Counted from the stretch's first letter, positions 27,167 through 36,259 are shown. The stretch: DNA of 64,000 nucleotides from Lachnospiraceae bacterium AC2028 (GCA_000702685.1 JNJD01000007.1:186001-250000); one strand, 5' to 3'. Program-made: numbers and translations. The notes: generated by a model from the sequence alone, not told the origin.

Positions 27167-27786
27167 TATGCATATACCTCCTCGATCTTCTCAAGTGCAT
27201 CCTTGGTAAGTACGAGCTTTCCTGCGGAAAGAATGTCGTAAACATTGATAGCATTTACAACCTCGGTATTTACGTCAGCCATGTTTCTGGCACTGAGCAC
27301 TACGTTCTGGTCATTGTTTCCAAGAACAACAAGGCCCTTCTCTACGTTGAGGTTCTTCATAACCTTTGCGAACTCTTTGGTTGCGATCTCGTCAAGCTTG
27401 AGTTCATCAACAACTACGAGTGCATCGTTCTGAACCTTGTCGGTAAGCACGCTCTTAAGAGCTGCCTGCTTTTCCTTCTTGTTGAGCTTGAAGGAATAAT
27501 CTCTGGGAGTGGGAGCGAAAACAACTCCGCCGCCGGTCCACTGAGGAGATCTGGTCGATCCCTGTCTTGCATGTCCGGTTCCCTTCTGTCTCCAAGGCTT
27601 TCTTCCGCCGCCGGATACTTCCGAACGGGTCTTAGCCTTCTGTGTTCCCTGTCTGTTATTGGCAAGCTGCTGAAGTACAGCCATGTGTACGAGATGCTCG
27701 TTGATCTCTACTCCGAAGATTGAATCGTTGAGCTCGGCGGTGCCTACTTCCTTGCCTTCCATATTGTATACGGATACTTTTGCCAT
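27166..27786 (-). CDS. rplD: 50S ribosomal protein L4 (uL4)
   Basis: ATG 27786 is chosen because AAAGGAGG lies upstream (206 residues); the frame extends to 27816 without a site. L4 features are [65 protein letters not shown], the tunnel loop, and the C-terminal [18 protein letters not shown]. In enteric bacteria L4 represses the S10 operon; whether it reads the leader here is unknown. Confidence 0.97.
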   Translation of the reverse strand: MAKVSVYNMEGKEVGTAELNDSIFGVEINEHLVHMAVLQQLANNRQGTQKAKTRSEVSGGGRKPWRQKGTGHARQGSTRSPQWTGGGVVFAPTPRDYSFKLNKKEKQAALKSVLTDKVQNDALVVVDELKLDEIATKEFAKVMKNLNVEKGLVVLGNNDQNVVLSARNMADVNTEVVNAINVYDILSAGKLVLTKDALEKIEEVYA

Positions 27787-27812
27787 TTTAATTGGTCCTC
27801 CTTTCGCCGAGA

Positions 27813-28496
27813 TCAAACTTCTGCGATGGTAGTCTCTTTGATGGTGACAAGAGCATTCTTTGCTCCGGGTACTGCGCCCTTAACAAGAATGAGATTCTTC
27901 TCTGCATCAACTCTGACTATCTCGAGATTCTGTACTGTTGCATTAACGCTTCCCATGTGTCCGGGCATTCCCTTTCCCTTGAAAACTCTTGAAGGGGATG
28001 AGCAAGCACCGTTGGAACCCTGATGTCTGTGGAACTTGGAACCGTGCTTCATGGGTCCTCTGTGCTGTCCGAGTCTCTTGACCGCACCCTGGAATCCTTT
28101 TCCCTTGGTGATTGCGGAAGCATCAATGTGATCTCCGTTTTCGAAGATGTCTGCCTTAATCTCATCGCCGACATTGTATTCGGAGCTGTTCTCAAAGCGG
28201 AACTCTCTGACATATCTCTTTGAAGTGGTGCCGGCCTTCTTGAAGTGTCCTGCTTCAGCCTTGGTTGCACCGTTTCTGTGTGCGATCTTCTTATCGCCCT
28301 TGCCGTCCTTCTCAACGACCTTGTCCTTCATATCGACAAAGCCGACCTGGACTGCTTCATAACCATCATTCTCTTCGGTCTTGACCTGGGTTACTACGCA
28401 AGGTCCGGCCTGAAGTACGGTAACGGGGATAAGCTCACCGTTATCTGCAAAGATCTGAGTCATTCCGACCTTTGTTGTAAGTATTGCCTTTTTCAT
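27813..28496 (-). CDS. rplC: 50S ribosomal protein L3 (uL3)
   Basis: The 227-residue protein starts [35 protein letters not shown] and has the long loop with [54 protein letters not shown], which reaches the peptidyl-transferase centre. Some 14 residues in the middle ([24 protein letters not shown]) are family-typical. It follows rpsJ after 108 bases. Confidence 0.98.
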   Translation of the reverse strand: MKKAILTTKVGMTQIFADNGELIPVTVLQAGPCVVTQVKTEENDGYEAVQVGFVDMKDKVVEKDGKGDKKIAHRNGATKAEAGHFKKAGTTSKRYVREFRFENSSEYNVGDEIKADIFENGDHIDASAITKGKGFQGAVKRLGQHRGPMKHGSKFHRHQGSNGACSSPSRVFKGKGMPGHMGSVNATVQNLEIVRVDAEKNLILVKGAVPGAKNALVTIKETTIAEV

Positions 28497-28604
28497 TTCC
28501 TTTTCCTCTCTTAATCAGTGCCATGGGCCTACGGCACATAATTTTCTACATATTGGACCGCTTACGCGTTCGTGTATAGTAGAGATTGTTTGTTACTTGC
28601 CTTA

Positions 28605-28922
28605 TTATTTGTTGAGCATCTTGAGATCGATGAAGACACCGGCAGGCATCTCAAGGCGCTGTAAGGACTCGATGGTACCGGGAGTAGGAGCGGAAATGTC
28701 GATAAGTCTCTTGTGAGTTCTCTGCTCAAACTGCTCTCTGGAATCCTTGTACTTATGAGTAGCACGGAGAATGGTAACTACCTCTTTCTTGGTGGGAAGG
28801 GGCACAGGTCCTGAAACCTTAGAGCCGTTCTTCTTAGCGGTCTCGATGATCTTTGCTGCGGAAGCATCAACGAGTTCGTGCTCATAAGCCTTAAGTGTAA
28901 TTCTCATTACTGATTTTGCCAT
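28605..28922 (-). CDS. rpsJ: 30S ribosomal protein S10 (uS10)
   Basis: The start is ATG 28922 (105 residues), with AAAAGGAGG upstream; the frame remains open far into the leader by chance. The protein reads [44 protein letters not shown], the S10/NusE core, and ends with [16 protein letters not shown]-type beta strand. Besides its place in the small-subunit head, S10 is the NusG/NusB partner in antitermination. It is the first gene of the supercluster. Confidence 0.97.
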   Translation of the reverse strand: MAKSVMRITLKAYEHELVDASAAKIIETAKKNGSKVSGPVPLPTKKEVVTILRATHKYKDSREQFEQRTHKRLIDISAPTPGTIESLQRLEMPAGVFIDLKMLNK

Positions 28923-29213
28923 AAAAAAAGTCGCCTCCTTTTCGCGATTTCGCAGGTTCTTCTTTAATGAAGATTCCCGCAATCTTGCGACAAGCGGTGA
29001 CTGTACACTTGCCCGTGTGTTTCCTACCTCGCTGGAAGATGGAACCTTGGCCCCGGTTCCTTTAGGACCACACGTCGTTTCTGCCCAAGGCAGACTGTAA
29101 TGGTACAGTGACTTGTCGTCAGTTTTGTAACTTGACATTCGCTCCGCGTAAAAACCTGCTTAAGATCACTCCGAAGCAGCAACCTCACGCTTCACAGCTA
29201 TCACGTCACAGCA
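28923..29213 (-). ncRNA. Long structured 5' leader of the S10 operon
   Basis: About 290 untranslated bases separate the promoter from rpsJ. The minus-strand RNA can form a long-range two-part helix (28988-28994 with 29112-29118, and 29000-29006 with 29103-29109; seven pairs each). That helix encloses a TCTGCC/GGCAGA hairpin (29080-29094), a CGTGTG/CACACG helix (29014-29019 with 29069-29074) and, within it, a GGAACC/GGTTCC hairpin (29041-29060). Shorter stems AAGATT/AATCTT and GCGA/TCGC follow near the ribosome binding site. It looks like an autoregulatory ribosomal leader; the ligand is unknown. Confidence 0.6.
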
Positions 29214-29219
29214 TTTGAT

Positions 29220-29248
29220 ATAATACTCGTCTTTAAAAATAAATGCAA
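29220..29248 (-). promoter_or_regulatory. Main promoter of the S10-spc-alpha supercluster
   Basis: Minus strand: -35 TTGCAT (29243-29248), 17-base spacer, -10 TATTAT (29220-29225). It is preceded by A/T-rich tracts (29230-29285) that could act as an UP element, as expected for a strong ribosomal promoter. Confidence 0.8.
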
Positions 29249-29382
29249 GAAAAATTTAAAGTTTTTTTGTAAAATTTTTCCAATGGCATTTCTGACACAA
29301 TTTATTGTGGTTCCGGCTCTGCCCGACCACAATTATCGAAGATACCGCCCGGGCACATAAGCCCGTGACCTGCGCCGTCATC

Positions 29383-30279
29383 TCAGGCCTGCCATCTTCC
29401 GCTGGCGCCGCAGGGAAGGAACAGCCCGCTTCCGCTCACGGGAAGTCCGACCTCATCCGATCCGCAGCTTCCTCCGAACCTCGGCACTATGAGCTTTCCC
29501 ATCATATGATCGAGAACCCCGGCCTGAAGTCCTGTCGTATATGAATTTATTAGGAAGAAAAGAGGACGGTCCGAAAGGAGCTTTACGCAGTTTTCAAGAA
29601 AAGGCCATATACTCTCTTCTATCTTCCATATTTCTCCCTTGGGTCCCCTTCCGTATGAAGGTGGATCCATTATGATCGCATCGTATTTGTTGCCGCGCCT
29701 GATCTCGCGCTCCACGAACTTACCGCAGTCATCGACCAGCCACCTTACGGGTCTGTCCGCAAGGCCGCTGCTTGCCGCGTTCTCTTTGGCCCAGCCAACC
29801 ATGCCCTTTGAAGCATCGACATGGGCGACGCTTGCGCCTGCTGCCAGGGCCGCCATTGTGGCGCCGCCGGTATATGCAAAAAGATTCAGAACTTTTACAG
29901 GATCATCGGCGGATCTCTTTTCGGATTCCTTCTTTATTATAGAAGAAGTCCATTCCCAATTGGCTGCCTGCTCGGGGAAAACTCCGGTATGCTTGAACGC
30001 AAAGGGCTTGAGATTAAAGGTAAGCTCACAGTCCATGCTTTTGAAGCCGTAGCCTATGCTCCACTCATCCGGAAGACCCCTGAACTCCCACTCTCCTCCG
30101 CCTTTTGACGATCTGTGGTAGTGTCCGTTCGCATTCTTCCATCCCGGATGCTTATGATCGGTCTGCCATATGACCTGGGGATCGGGTCTGACCAGAATGT
30201 ATTTTCCCCATCTTTCAAGCTTTTCACCATTTCCGGTATCAAGCACTTCATAATCTTTCCAGTTATCTGCTGTGTACAT
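29383..30279 (-). CDS. RlmI-like class I SAM-dependent (rRNA) methyltransferase
   Basis: The 298-residue protein has a SAM-binding motif I in VLNLFAYTGGATMAALAAGA, DASKGMVGWAKENAA after beta-2, and the catalytic-loop-like DPPSYGRG (motif IV). This pattern is that of RlmI/RlmK-type enzymes that make 5-methylcytosine or 7-methylguanine in 23S rRNA. It lacks an N-terminal PUA domain and instead has a 100-residue head (MDCELTFNLKPFAFKHTGVFPEQAANW). The ATG overlaps the epimerase gene by 17 bases. The target is unproven. Confidence 0.8.
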   Translation of the reverse strand: MYTADNWKDYEVLDTGNGEKLERWGKYILVRPDPQVIWQTDHKHPGWKNANGHYHRSSKGGGEWEFRGLPDEWSIGYGFKSMDCELTFNLKPFAFKHTGVFPEQAANWEWTSSIIKKESEKRSADDPVKVLNLFAYTGGATMAALAAGASVAHVDASKGMVGWAKENAASSGLADRPVRWLVDDCGKFVEREIRRGNKYDAIIMDPPSYGRGPKGEIWKIEESIWPFLENCVKLLSDRPLFFLINSYTTGLQAGVLDHMMGKLIVPRFGGSCGSDEVGLPVSGSGLFLPCGASGRWQA

Positions 30280-31144
30280 AGAATTCCCAAGCCTCTTTCA
30301 AGCCTTCTGTTATTTCCGTATATTCAAATCCGCATCCCGCCAGAGCGCTTCCGTCATACTTTTCCGATTCAGCCGATGATATCGGATAAGGGAACGGCAC
30401 CTGTCCGGCGATCGCCTCTTCCGGTGTGATCCTTATCACTTCGAAATCCGTTCCGCACGCCTTCTTCAACGCCTGCGTAAACAGTTCGTATGTAAGCATT
30501 TCATTTGATGTGACATTGAACGCTCTTCCCCTGAAGGATTCTTCCTCGCACGCTTTAAGGATCGCCCTTGCCACATCGGAAACGCATACCATCTGAAAGC
30601 ATCCGTCCGAGGGTGAAGGTTCCAGTATCTGTCCCGCGGCGCTTATCCATTTGAAATAGATATTCTCCCTGGGAGCATAATTGCCGGGGCCGTATATTAT
30701 GGAAGGTCTCAACACGCATCTGTCCTCTACAGACGCTATTTCTTTTTCCAGAGCCGCTTTCCCGAGGATATACGCACCCGCTTCTCCTCCGAAATCCCGC
30801 GTCTCGAATCCGGCGGATTCATCCAAAAGCTTTCCCGTTCCTCTTTCGTATACATCAACGGTACTTATAAAGACATATCTGCCGGTCCGGTCGCCGAGCG
30901 CATCCTTAACTCTCTTTATGTCACCGCTGACATACGCACACAGATCGACAGTCGCGTCATATTTTCCGTCTATCCTGCGAAGATCCGCATCCGCGCTTCT
31001 GTCACCGCGGATCTCCCTGACACCCGGCACATTAAGCGGCCTGGAGCCCCGGTTGAATACCGTGACCGTATGGCCCGCATCAAGAGCAGTTTTTATGAAC
31101 TTAGGTCCGAGGAAATAACTTCCGCCGAGCACAAGGATATCCAT
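30263..31144 (-). CDS. NAD-dependent epimerase/dehydratase (extended SDR)
   Basis: The 293-residue protein has the dinucleotide-binding opening ILVLGGSYFLGPKFI, a VDLCAYVSGDIKRV central region, the STVDVYE strand and the active-site Tyr-Lys as YILGK. The later PSIIYGPGNYAPRENIYF is typical of sugar-nucleotide epimerases and isoflavone-reductase-like SDRs. The substrate is unknown. It overlaps the methyltransferase gene downstream, so the two share a transcript. Confidence 0.87.
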   Translation of the reverse strand: MDILVLGGSYFLGPKFIKTALDAGHTVTVFNRGSRPLNVPGVREIRGDRSADADLRRIDGKYDATVDLCAYVSGDIKRVKDALGDRTGRYVFISTVDVYERGTGKLLDESAGFETRDFGGEAGAYILGKAALEKEIASVEDRCVLRPSIIYGPGNYAPRENIYFKWISAAGQILEPSPSDGCFQMVCVSDVARAILKACEEESFRGRAFNVTSNEMLTYELFTQALKKACGTDFEVIRITPEEAIAGQVPFPYPISSAESEKYDGSALAGCGFEYTEITEGLKEAWEFYVHSR

Positions 31145-31156
31145 GCAAATCCGCGC

Positions 31157-31212
31157 TTTCTCATATCATGCACATATTGTATAATGAAACAGTAACTATA
31201 GTAACATAGTTA
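31157..31212 (+). promoter_or_regulatory. Promoter and 7-bp inverted repeat before the DHH gene
   Basis: A perfect -10 TATAAT (31180-31185) with a weak -35 TTTCTC (31157-31162) points at the DHH gene. Just downstream TAACTAT (31193-31199) and ATAGTTA (31206-31212) form a perfect inverted repeat around the expected transcription start, a possible operator. Confidence 0.5.
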
Positions 31213-31226
31213 AGAGGGGGCGTAAA

Positions 31227-32753
31227 ATGAAACTCTCCGATCTTCTCAAGTACGATAACATAGTCATCCAGTGTCACGACAACCCGGATGCGGATGCTAT
31301 CGGTTCCGGCTTCGCACTTTATTCCTATTTTAAAGACAAGGGTAAAAAACCCCGTTTCATCTATTCGGGCAGAAAAAAGATCTCGAAATCCAATCTCGAG
31401 TATCTTGTCAAAGCTCTCGAGATCCCGATAGAATTCGAAACATCGAACATCGGTAATCCCGATCTTCTCCTGACATGCGACTGCCAGTACGGCGAGAGCA
31501 ATGTCACCATGTTTGATGCCAAGGAAGTTGCCATCATCGATCACCATCAGGTGGCTCCGGGCAAGAGACTTCCCAGGCTCCATGAGATCAGATCCGGTAT
31601 CGGCTCCTGCTGCACCGTCATCTGGGACATGATGAGAAAGGAAAAATACCAGCCCGGTCCGGAAGTATCTTCCGCAATGTATTACGGGCTTTTCACGGAT
31701 ACGAATGCTCTTTCCGAATTGTTCCACCCTCTGGATAAGGATATGCTGGAAGATATCTATGTCGACCAGGTTCTACTCAGAAGACTCAACGGAATGAACA
31801 TATCCCTTGAAGAAGCCAAGATCGCGGGAGTCGCACTTCTCGGAGTCGAATATCACCAGGATCACAATTATGCGATCCTCGAAGCACAGCCCTGCGATCC
31901 CAACATTCTCGGACTCATCAGCGACTTCTTCCTTGCAGTCGATACCGTCAACGTATGTCTTGTATTCTCCGTACTCGATTACGGCGTCAAATTCTCGGTA
32001 AGAAGCGACTATGCCGAGGTCCGTGCGGATGAACTCGCAGCATACATTTCCGAAAAGATAGGAAGCGGCGGCGGACACATCAACAAGGCCGGCGGCTTCA
32101 TCCAGAATGAGCTTCTCGTTCAGGAGTATAAACGGTATGCCGAAGCATCGGATAAAGAGAAAGCCGCAGCCGTCACATCCATTCTCCGTGAAAGACTTCA
32201 CGATTACTTTACAAGCGTGGATGTCATCTATGCCGGCAAGACCAAGGTGAGCAAGGCAGGCATGAAGGAATACGTCAAGATGCCTATCAAACAGGGCTAC
32301 GCGATTCCTTCGGAATTCCTTCCCATCGGCACCAAGGTGCTCGTAAGAACTCTCGAAGGCGATATCTATCTTACTGTCGAAGAAGACACCGTGATAATGA
32401 TCGGAATACGCGGAGAAGTTTATCCCTCCACTCAGACGGTATTCAAAAAGAATTACAAAAAGCTGAAAGGCAAATACGATCTGAAGCTCGAATACTCGCC
32501 CACGGTCAGGATCATATCGACCAGCGAAACCATAGACCTGGTACCCGTTGCAAAACTGTGCGTCTCCTCCGGAGGCAACCACATCCTTGCAAGACAGCTT
32601 AAAAAGAGAGCCAAGGTCTTCACCAAGTGGCTCAAGAACGATTACCTTAACGGCGAGGTCGGAGACTATCTTGCGATGAAAGCTTCGGATCAGGATGATG
32701 TATATATCATCGGAAAAGATCTTTTCAAGGAATCATACGAACTCGTAAAGTGA
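31227..32753 (+). CDS. DHH/DHHA1 phosphoesterase with a duplicated C-terminal module
   Basis: The 508-residue protein has the NrnA-like DHH domain: HDNPDADAIGSG (residues 17-28), the DHH motif IDHHQ (104-108) and, later, the substrate-binding DHHA1 motif GSGGGHINKAGG (279-290). Such enzymes degrade short oligoribonucleotides, pAp or cyclic dinucleotides. NrnA proteins stop near residue 330. Here about 180 residues follow, containing two similar units, each ending in a valine-tyrosine-phenylalanine-tyrosine pattern (EVYPSTQTVFKKNYKKL near 397-413 and DVYIIGKDLFKESYELV near 491-507). A GAGGGGG site precedes the ATG. The substrate is unknown. Confidence 0.88.
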   Translation: MKLSDLLKYDNIVIQCHDNPDADAIGSGFALYSYFKDKGKKPRFIYSGRKKISKSNLEYLVKALEIPIEFETSNIGNPDLLLTCDCQYGESNVTMFDAKEVAIIDHHQVAPGKRLPRLHEIRSGIGSCCTVIWDMMRKEKYQPGPEVSSAMYYGLFTDTNALSELFHPLDKDMLEDIYVDQVLLRRLNGMNISLEEAKIAGVALLGVEYHQDHNYAILEAQPCDPNILGLISDFFLAVDTVNVCLVFSVLDYGVKFSVRSDYAEVRADELAAYISEKIGSGGGHINKAGGFIQNELLVQEYKRYAEASDKEKAAAVTSILRERLHDYFTSVDVIYAGKTKVSKAGMKEYVKMPIKQGYAIPSEFLPIGTKVLVRTLEGDIYLTVEEDTVIMIGIRGEVYPSTQTVFKKNYKKLKGKYDLKLEYSPTVRIISTSETIDLVPVAKLCVSSGGNHILARQLKKRAKVFTKWLKNDYLNGEVGDYLAMKASDQDDVYIIGKDLFKESYELVK

Positions 32754-32769
32754 TCGGAGCATATCCGTC

Positions 32770-32812
32770 TAAAACAAAAAGCCGGAAGGATTTCCTTCCG
32801 GCTTTACTTAAA
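32770..32812. terminator. Bidirectional terminator between the DHH and TIR genes
   Basis: An 11-bp stem (32778-32788 with 32795-32805) separates the convergent genes, with an A-tract on the left and TTT on the right, so it can serve both strands. Confidence 0.85.
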
Positions 32813-32819
32813 GGTATTT

Positions 32820-35800
32820 TTATGAGATTCCGTACATATTCTTCATCTCTTCACTGAGAGTTTCGCTTCCGACGTATTCAACTCCCCTTTCGATCATTTC
32901 CTCTACGGAAAGTCTGTCATAATACAGGACTGCCGAGGTTCCGGGAAGATCCATGTATGACTTTACGTAAAATCTTCCGTTTTCACGGTCGAAACACTTA
33001 AGTCCGTACAGAGTGGTCCGCATCTCAAATTCTTCCATATCTACCAGATTGCTGCATTCTCCGCAAGTAACAAGCAGATCATCTTCCGTAAGTGAAAGAG
33101 AAGAATTATCGTAGGTGACGGAGGGATTACCTTCCAATTGAATGCTGCCGCTCATGTTACCATCGAGATCATACAGCGTCAGGATACCGGTCTGTGAGCA
33201 GACGATCAGTCCCTTATCGCAAAAGAGTATATTCTCTATCTCCGAATCCCCCTTGGGGATCGTAAGGAATATTCCGTCCGTGATATCATACATATTTACA
33301 TAGTTTCCGCATCCTATCGCATATTTTTCCGAAGCCTCATCCCAAACGGCAAAAGAGCCGCCGGCACATGCGGTTTCCGTGTACGAGCCGCTTTCAAGAT
33401 CGATGAAATAAGCAGTCTCATTATCTGCCATAAAGTCGCCGCAAATATATATTGCTTTCTTTCCGTCCGGAGACACGGCCAGTCTTCCCAGACCGTATTT
33501 TATGGCTTCATCATCTGCGACCTCCACTCTCTCGGAAGTGTGCGCAATACAGTCATATATATATATGCCGGAAGGAAGATCACCGTATCCGATCGCAGAA
33601 ATGAACATCTTATCGTCCACGCAGCATTCCGTGATAGTGCCTGAGCAGGGGATTCCCTCAACCCGGCTGATCGTTCCGTCGGACGTATCGACCATAAACA
33701 ATTTATCGCCCAAGAGATCGTCCTCCGAAAGTGAATTTCTGTTTACAAAATATGCTTTGCCATCCGAAGCTGCATATATCAGCCTTACCGACACGTAAGA
33801 ATCTCCGTCAACAACAGTCTTCCATTCGATCTTTCCCGCGGAGGCATCGTAGCAATACAGATTCATGCTGCTGCCTAAAAACAGGATCTTATCACCGCAC
33901 TGAAGCGCCTGTCTTATCTGGTCGCCTTCCTCAATCCCCTCTATGGTGTGAAAACCTGTGTCATAGAACTCTGAATCATACTCTATTATCCCGGTATCAT
34001 CCGAATAATTGATCAGGAAATGAACATCATCTTCTTCTTCGGAATAACATGCCGCCACATCACCGAGCCCATCCTGAAAATAATCGTAGGAAACAATGCC
34101 GAGCCCATCTGAGGAAAACGGAGCATAGACGTATTTTCCGCTTCTTAATACAAGCACGATCCCTTTGCCGTTATCGGTCAGGTATGAGTAAACATTCTCG
34201 CCCAGCATCTCTGTGTCAAACAGCACTTTTCCAGTTGCAAGATCAAACATGTACAGCTTGTTGGAGAAAACGGCACAGACAGCCGGGATCATTTCTCCGG
34301 ATTTGTCGAAATCGCAAAAATGGATCTGCGTGTTTGCGTATGATAAAGTATAAGGAACATCAGCTTCCCACTCTTCTTTGCCGGTAGTTACATCGAATTT
34401 CGCCGTTGTGCGGATACTGCTGGTGAGAAATGCCGCCGAGCCTATCTGAAAAGATCCTAAGTCCGAGCTTTCCTTTTCGTAGGAGATGATAAGATCATTA
34501 TCCTCAGTAAATCTCATGGAAAAAAACTGACCGAACGTTTCGGAAAGCGGTGTAAATTCGGATGCATCACGGTCATATACCGATAATACAGGCGCTTCCT
34601 GGTATTTGGAGGATACTACAGCTATAAGGTGTCCGTCATTGGAAGCCTTCAATGCGGTTATGTAAGGCGCGTAGATTGAAAAGCTGTTTTCTTCCTCTTC
34701 GCTTCGGATGTTCAAATCTAATTCGACCGATCCTGTAAGTACATCAAGGACCATTGCATGAGTCTGTCCGGCAAAAAGAATTTCCTTACCTTCGGTGATC
34801 ATCTGCAATGATTTCTTCTTGGAATAGCATATATGATCTTCATCAAGTTCCAGACTCCAGAGCACATTTTCATATGAAGCGTCATAGGCGATCAGTTTTT
34901 TATCATAGTTTATCACCAGAATACCCTCTCTGTTTATGGCAATATCATGGGTTTCCCTGCCTTCGCGAGGGATCACCTTATAAACACTGTGGTCAGAGAG
35001 GCTCCATATCGTGACATCACCGCAGGCATCAAGCGCGATCAGTCTGGTCTGATCCTGAGTGACAAAATATTTCTCAATCGTATATGCTGTGGAGTACCTC
35101 CATACAGGCTCCATGGCAAAGGCTCCCGGAGTAAGATAACAGCTCAGAGCACTGGTCAGCGCATACTCCGCTCTGGTGGTCACCGGTCTGTCATTTCCCT
35201 CGGAGGGAAGAGCGGAAAGAGCCAGAAGGATCGCACTTACCCTGTCGCCCCTCTCGAGCAGCTGTCCCGATACGGTCGCAAGATAGTCGGACTGGTTCCT
35301 GAGGGATTCCCTGTAATTGGCCTGTGCGGTCTCGTAATTGGCCTGTGCAAGAGCCAGATTACTCTGCGCAAGTTCGTAATTGGTCTGTGCCAGTTCATAA
35401 TTCATTCTGATCTGCATAAGGCTCCATACAAGGTATGCCATGATGCAGAGACCCGCACATGTGGATATCGTTCCGATTATCGCATTTCTTCTTCTTTCAT
35501 ACTGTCTTCTTCTCTGAACAAGCTCATCATATGAGCATCCCAGAAGTGATGCCGCAAGTCTGGGAAGCTCCACCTTGCGCGCTTTTTTTATTCCGATCCT
35601 GTAATCACAGCTGAGGGGCTCTATGAGCGCTTCCTTTGTTTCCGTGGTTCCGTCGGGCTTTCTTATGGTGATCGTATCGTGCTGAAGGATATCGGGAATG
35701 ACATCCTCGGGTTCGCCGTCCACAAGAACCGTGAATATCTCTTTTTTCGTATGGTACTTAAGGAAGGTCTCTATCTCCTTCCTGACCCAGATGGATTCGC

Positions 35801-36053
35801 TCGTTCTGGTGGAACAGATAACTATAAGGTTATCCGAATTCTTGATAGCCTCATCTATATCATCATTAAGATCGGCGGTAATGGGAAGCTCTTCCTTATC
35901 GCGGAATACCCTCTCAAACCTCTTGATCCCCGTCTTCTGCTGTATGGCTGCAGGTATCTTGAATCTCTCAAGCGATTTCTGAACCTCCGAAGCGATCTTG
36001 ATGTCTTCGGGAGCGTGTCTGTATGAAATGAATGCATTGTACTTGTTAGCCAT
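32820..36053 (-). CDS. TIR-domain transmembrane protein with heptad stalk and beta-propeller-like ectodomain
   Basis: The start is ATG 36053, 7 bases after GGAGG (1077 residues). A TIR domain (1-150) reads NKYNAFISYRHAPEDIKIASEVQKSLERF and has SIWVRKEIETF, where Glu93 matches the catalytic Glu of NAD-cleaving TIRs (W-x-x-x-E). After a basic RRRQYERRRN comes one membrane helix (190-213), then five heptads of the type NYELAQT (218-252), then about 800 residues of short repeats with W/D-rich strands (LYCYDASAGKIEW, KLYMFDLATGKVLF), like WD40/PQQ propellers. Positive-inside rules put the TIR inside and the propeller outside. Family and role are inferred; the ligand is unknown. Confidence 0.82.
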   Translation of the reverse strand: MANKYNAFISYRHAPEDIKIASEVQKSLERFKIPAAIQQKTGIKRFERVFRDKEELPITADLNDDIDEAIKNSDNLIVICSTRTSESIWVRKEIETFLKYHTKKEIFTVLVDGEPEDVIPDILQHDTITIRKPDGTTETKEALIEPLSCDYRIGIKKARKVELPRLAASLLGCSYDELVQRRRQYERRRNAIIGTISTCAGLCIMAYLVWSLMQIRMNYELAQTNYELAQSNLALAQANYETAQANYRESLRNQSDYLATVSGQLLERGDRVSAILLALSALPSEGNDRPVTTRAEYALTSALSCYLTPGAFAMEPVWRYSTAYTIEKYFVTQDQTRLIALDACGDVTIWSLSDHSVYKVIPREGRETHDIAINREGILVINYDKKLIAYDASYENVLWSLELDEDHICYSKKKSLQMITEGKEILFAGQTHAMVLDVLTGSVELDLNIRSEEEENSFSIYAPYITALKASNDGHLIAVVSSKYQEAPVLSVYDRDASEFTPLSETFGQFFSMRFTEDNDLIISYEKESSDLGSFQIGSAAFLTSSIRTTAKFDVTTGKEEWEADVPYTLSYANTQIHFCDFDKSGEMIPAVCAVFSNKLYMFDLATGKVLFDTEMLGENVYSYLTDNGKGIVLVLRSGKYVYAPFSSDGLGIVSYDYFQDGLGDVAACYSEEEDDVHFLINYSDDTGIIEYDSEFYDTGFHTIEGIEEGDQIRQALQCGDKILFLGSSMNLYCYDASAGKIEWKTVVDGDSYVSVRLIYAASDGKAYFVNRNSLSEDDLLGDKLFMVDTSDGTISRVEGIPCSGTITECCVDDKMFISAIGYGDLPSGIYIYDCIAHTSERVEVADDEAIKYGLGRLAVSPDGKKAIYICGDFMADNETAYFIDLESGSYTETACAGGSFAVWDEASEKYAIGCGNYVNMYDITDGIFLTIPKGDSEIENILFCDKGLIVCSQTGILTLYDLDGNMSGSIQLEGNPSVTYDNSSLSLTEDDLLVTCGECSNLVDMEEFEMRTTLYGLKCFDRENGRFYVKSYMDLPGTSAVLYYDRLSVEEMIERGVEYVGSETLSEEMKNMYGIS
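35300..35402 (-). repeat. Tandem heptad-coding repeat in the TIR gene
   Basis: Five consecutive 21-bp units encode N-Y/L-E/A-L/T-A-Q-T/S/A heptads (residues 218-252), predicting a short coiled-coil stalk directly after the membrane helix. It lies wholly within the reading frame. Confidence 0.75.
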
Positions 36054-36090
36054 ATTTTGTCCTCCGTGCAAAAACCGCACATACATAGTA

Positions 36091-36145
36091 ATTATACCAC
36101 GAGTCCGGGTGGTTTTTTATTACCCCGGGTAATAATTTATGTCAA
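36091..36145 (-). promoter_or_regulatory. Promoter region of the TIR gene with a 9-bp inverted repeat
   Basis: Minus strand: an extended -10 TGG-TATAAT (36091-36099) about 38 bases before the ATG. A second possible promoter is TTGACA (36140-36145), 17 bases, TAATAA (36117-36122). Its -10 and spacer are covered by a perfect 9-bp inverted repeat around a central C (36117-36135, TTATTACCC facing GGGTAATAA), in the gap shared with the divergent XRE gene. It is a likely operator. Confidence 0.6.
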
Positions 36146-36259
36146 AAATATAACCTCCGTCGTATGGAATCTGCATTTTCCCTTCTTTACCATTTATATA
36201 GACGGCAAGCAGAGCCGTTATGTCACAATCCAACCGTATCTTTATGTGAGGGAATGCTT

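Noticed and set aside
28923-29138. The rpsJ frame is open far upstream (to 29138), suggesting a longer protein or leader peptide.
   Set aside because: The S10 start at 28922 has a strong AAAAGGAGG and matches the family; the upstream part overlaps strongly base-paired RNA.
31773-32582. A 269-codon frame on the minus strand inside the DHH gene.
   Set aside because: It is antisense to a clearly conserved DHH enzyme and has no family features.
35300-35402. 21-bp tandem repeats considered as a CRISPR or VNTR locus.
   Set aside because: They keep the reading frame of the TIR gene and encode heptads, so they are coding repeats.
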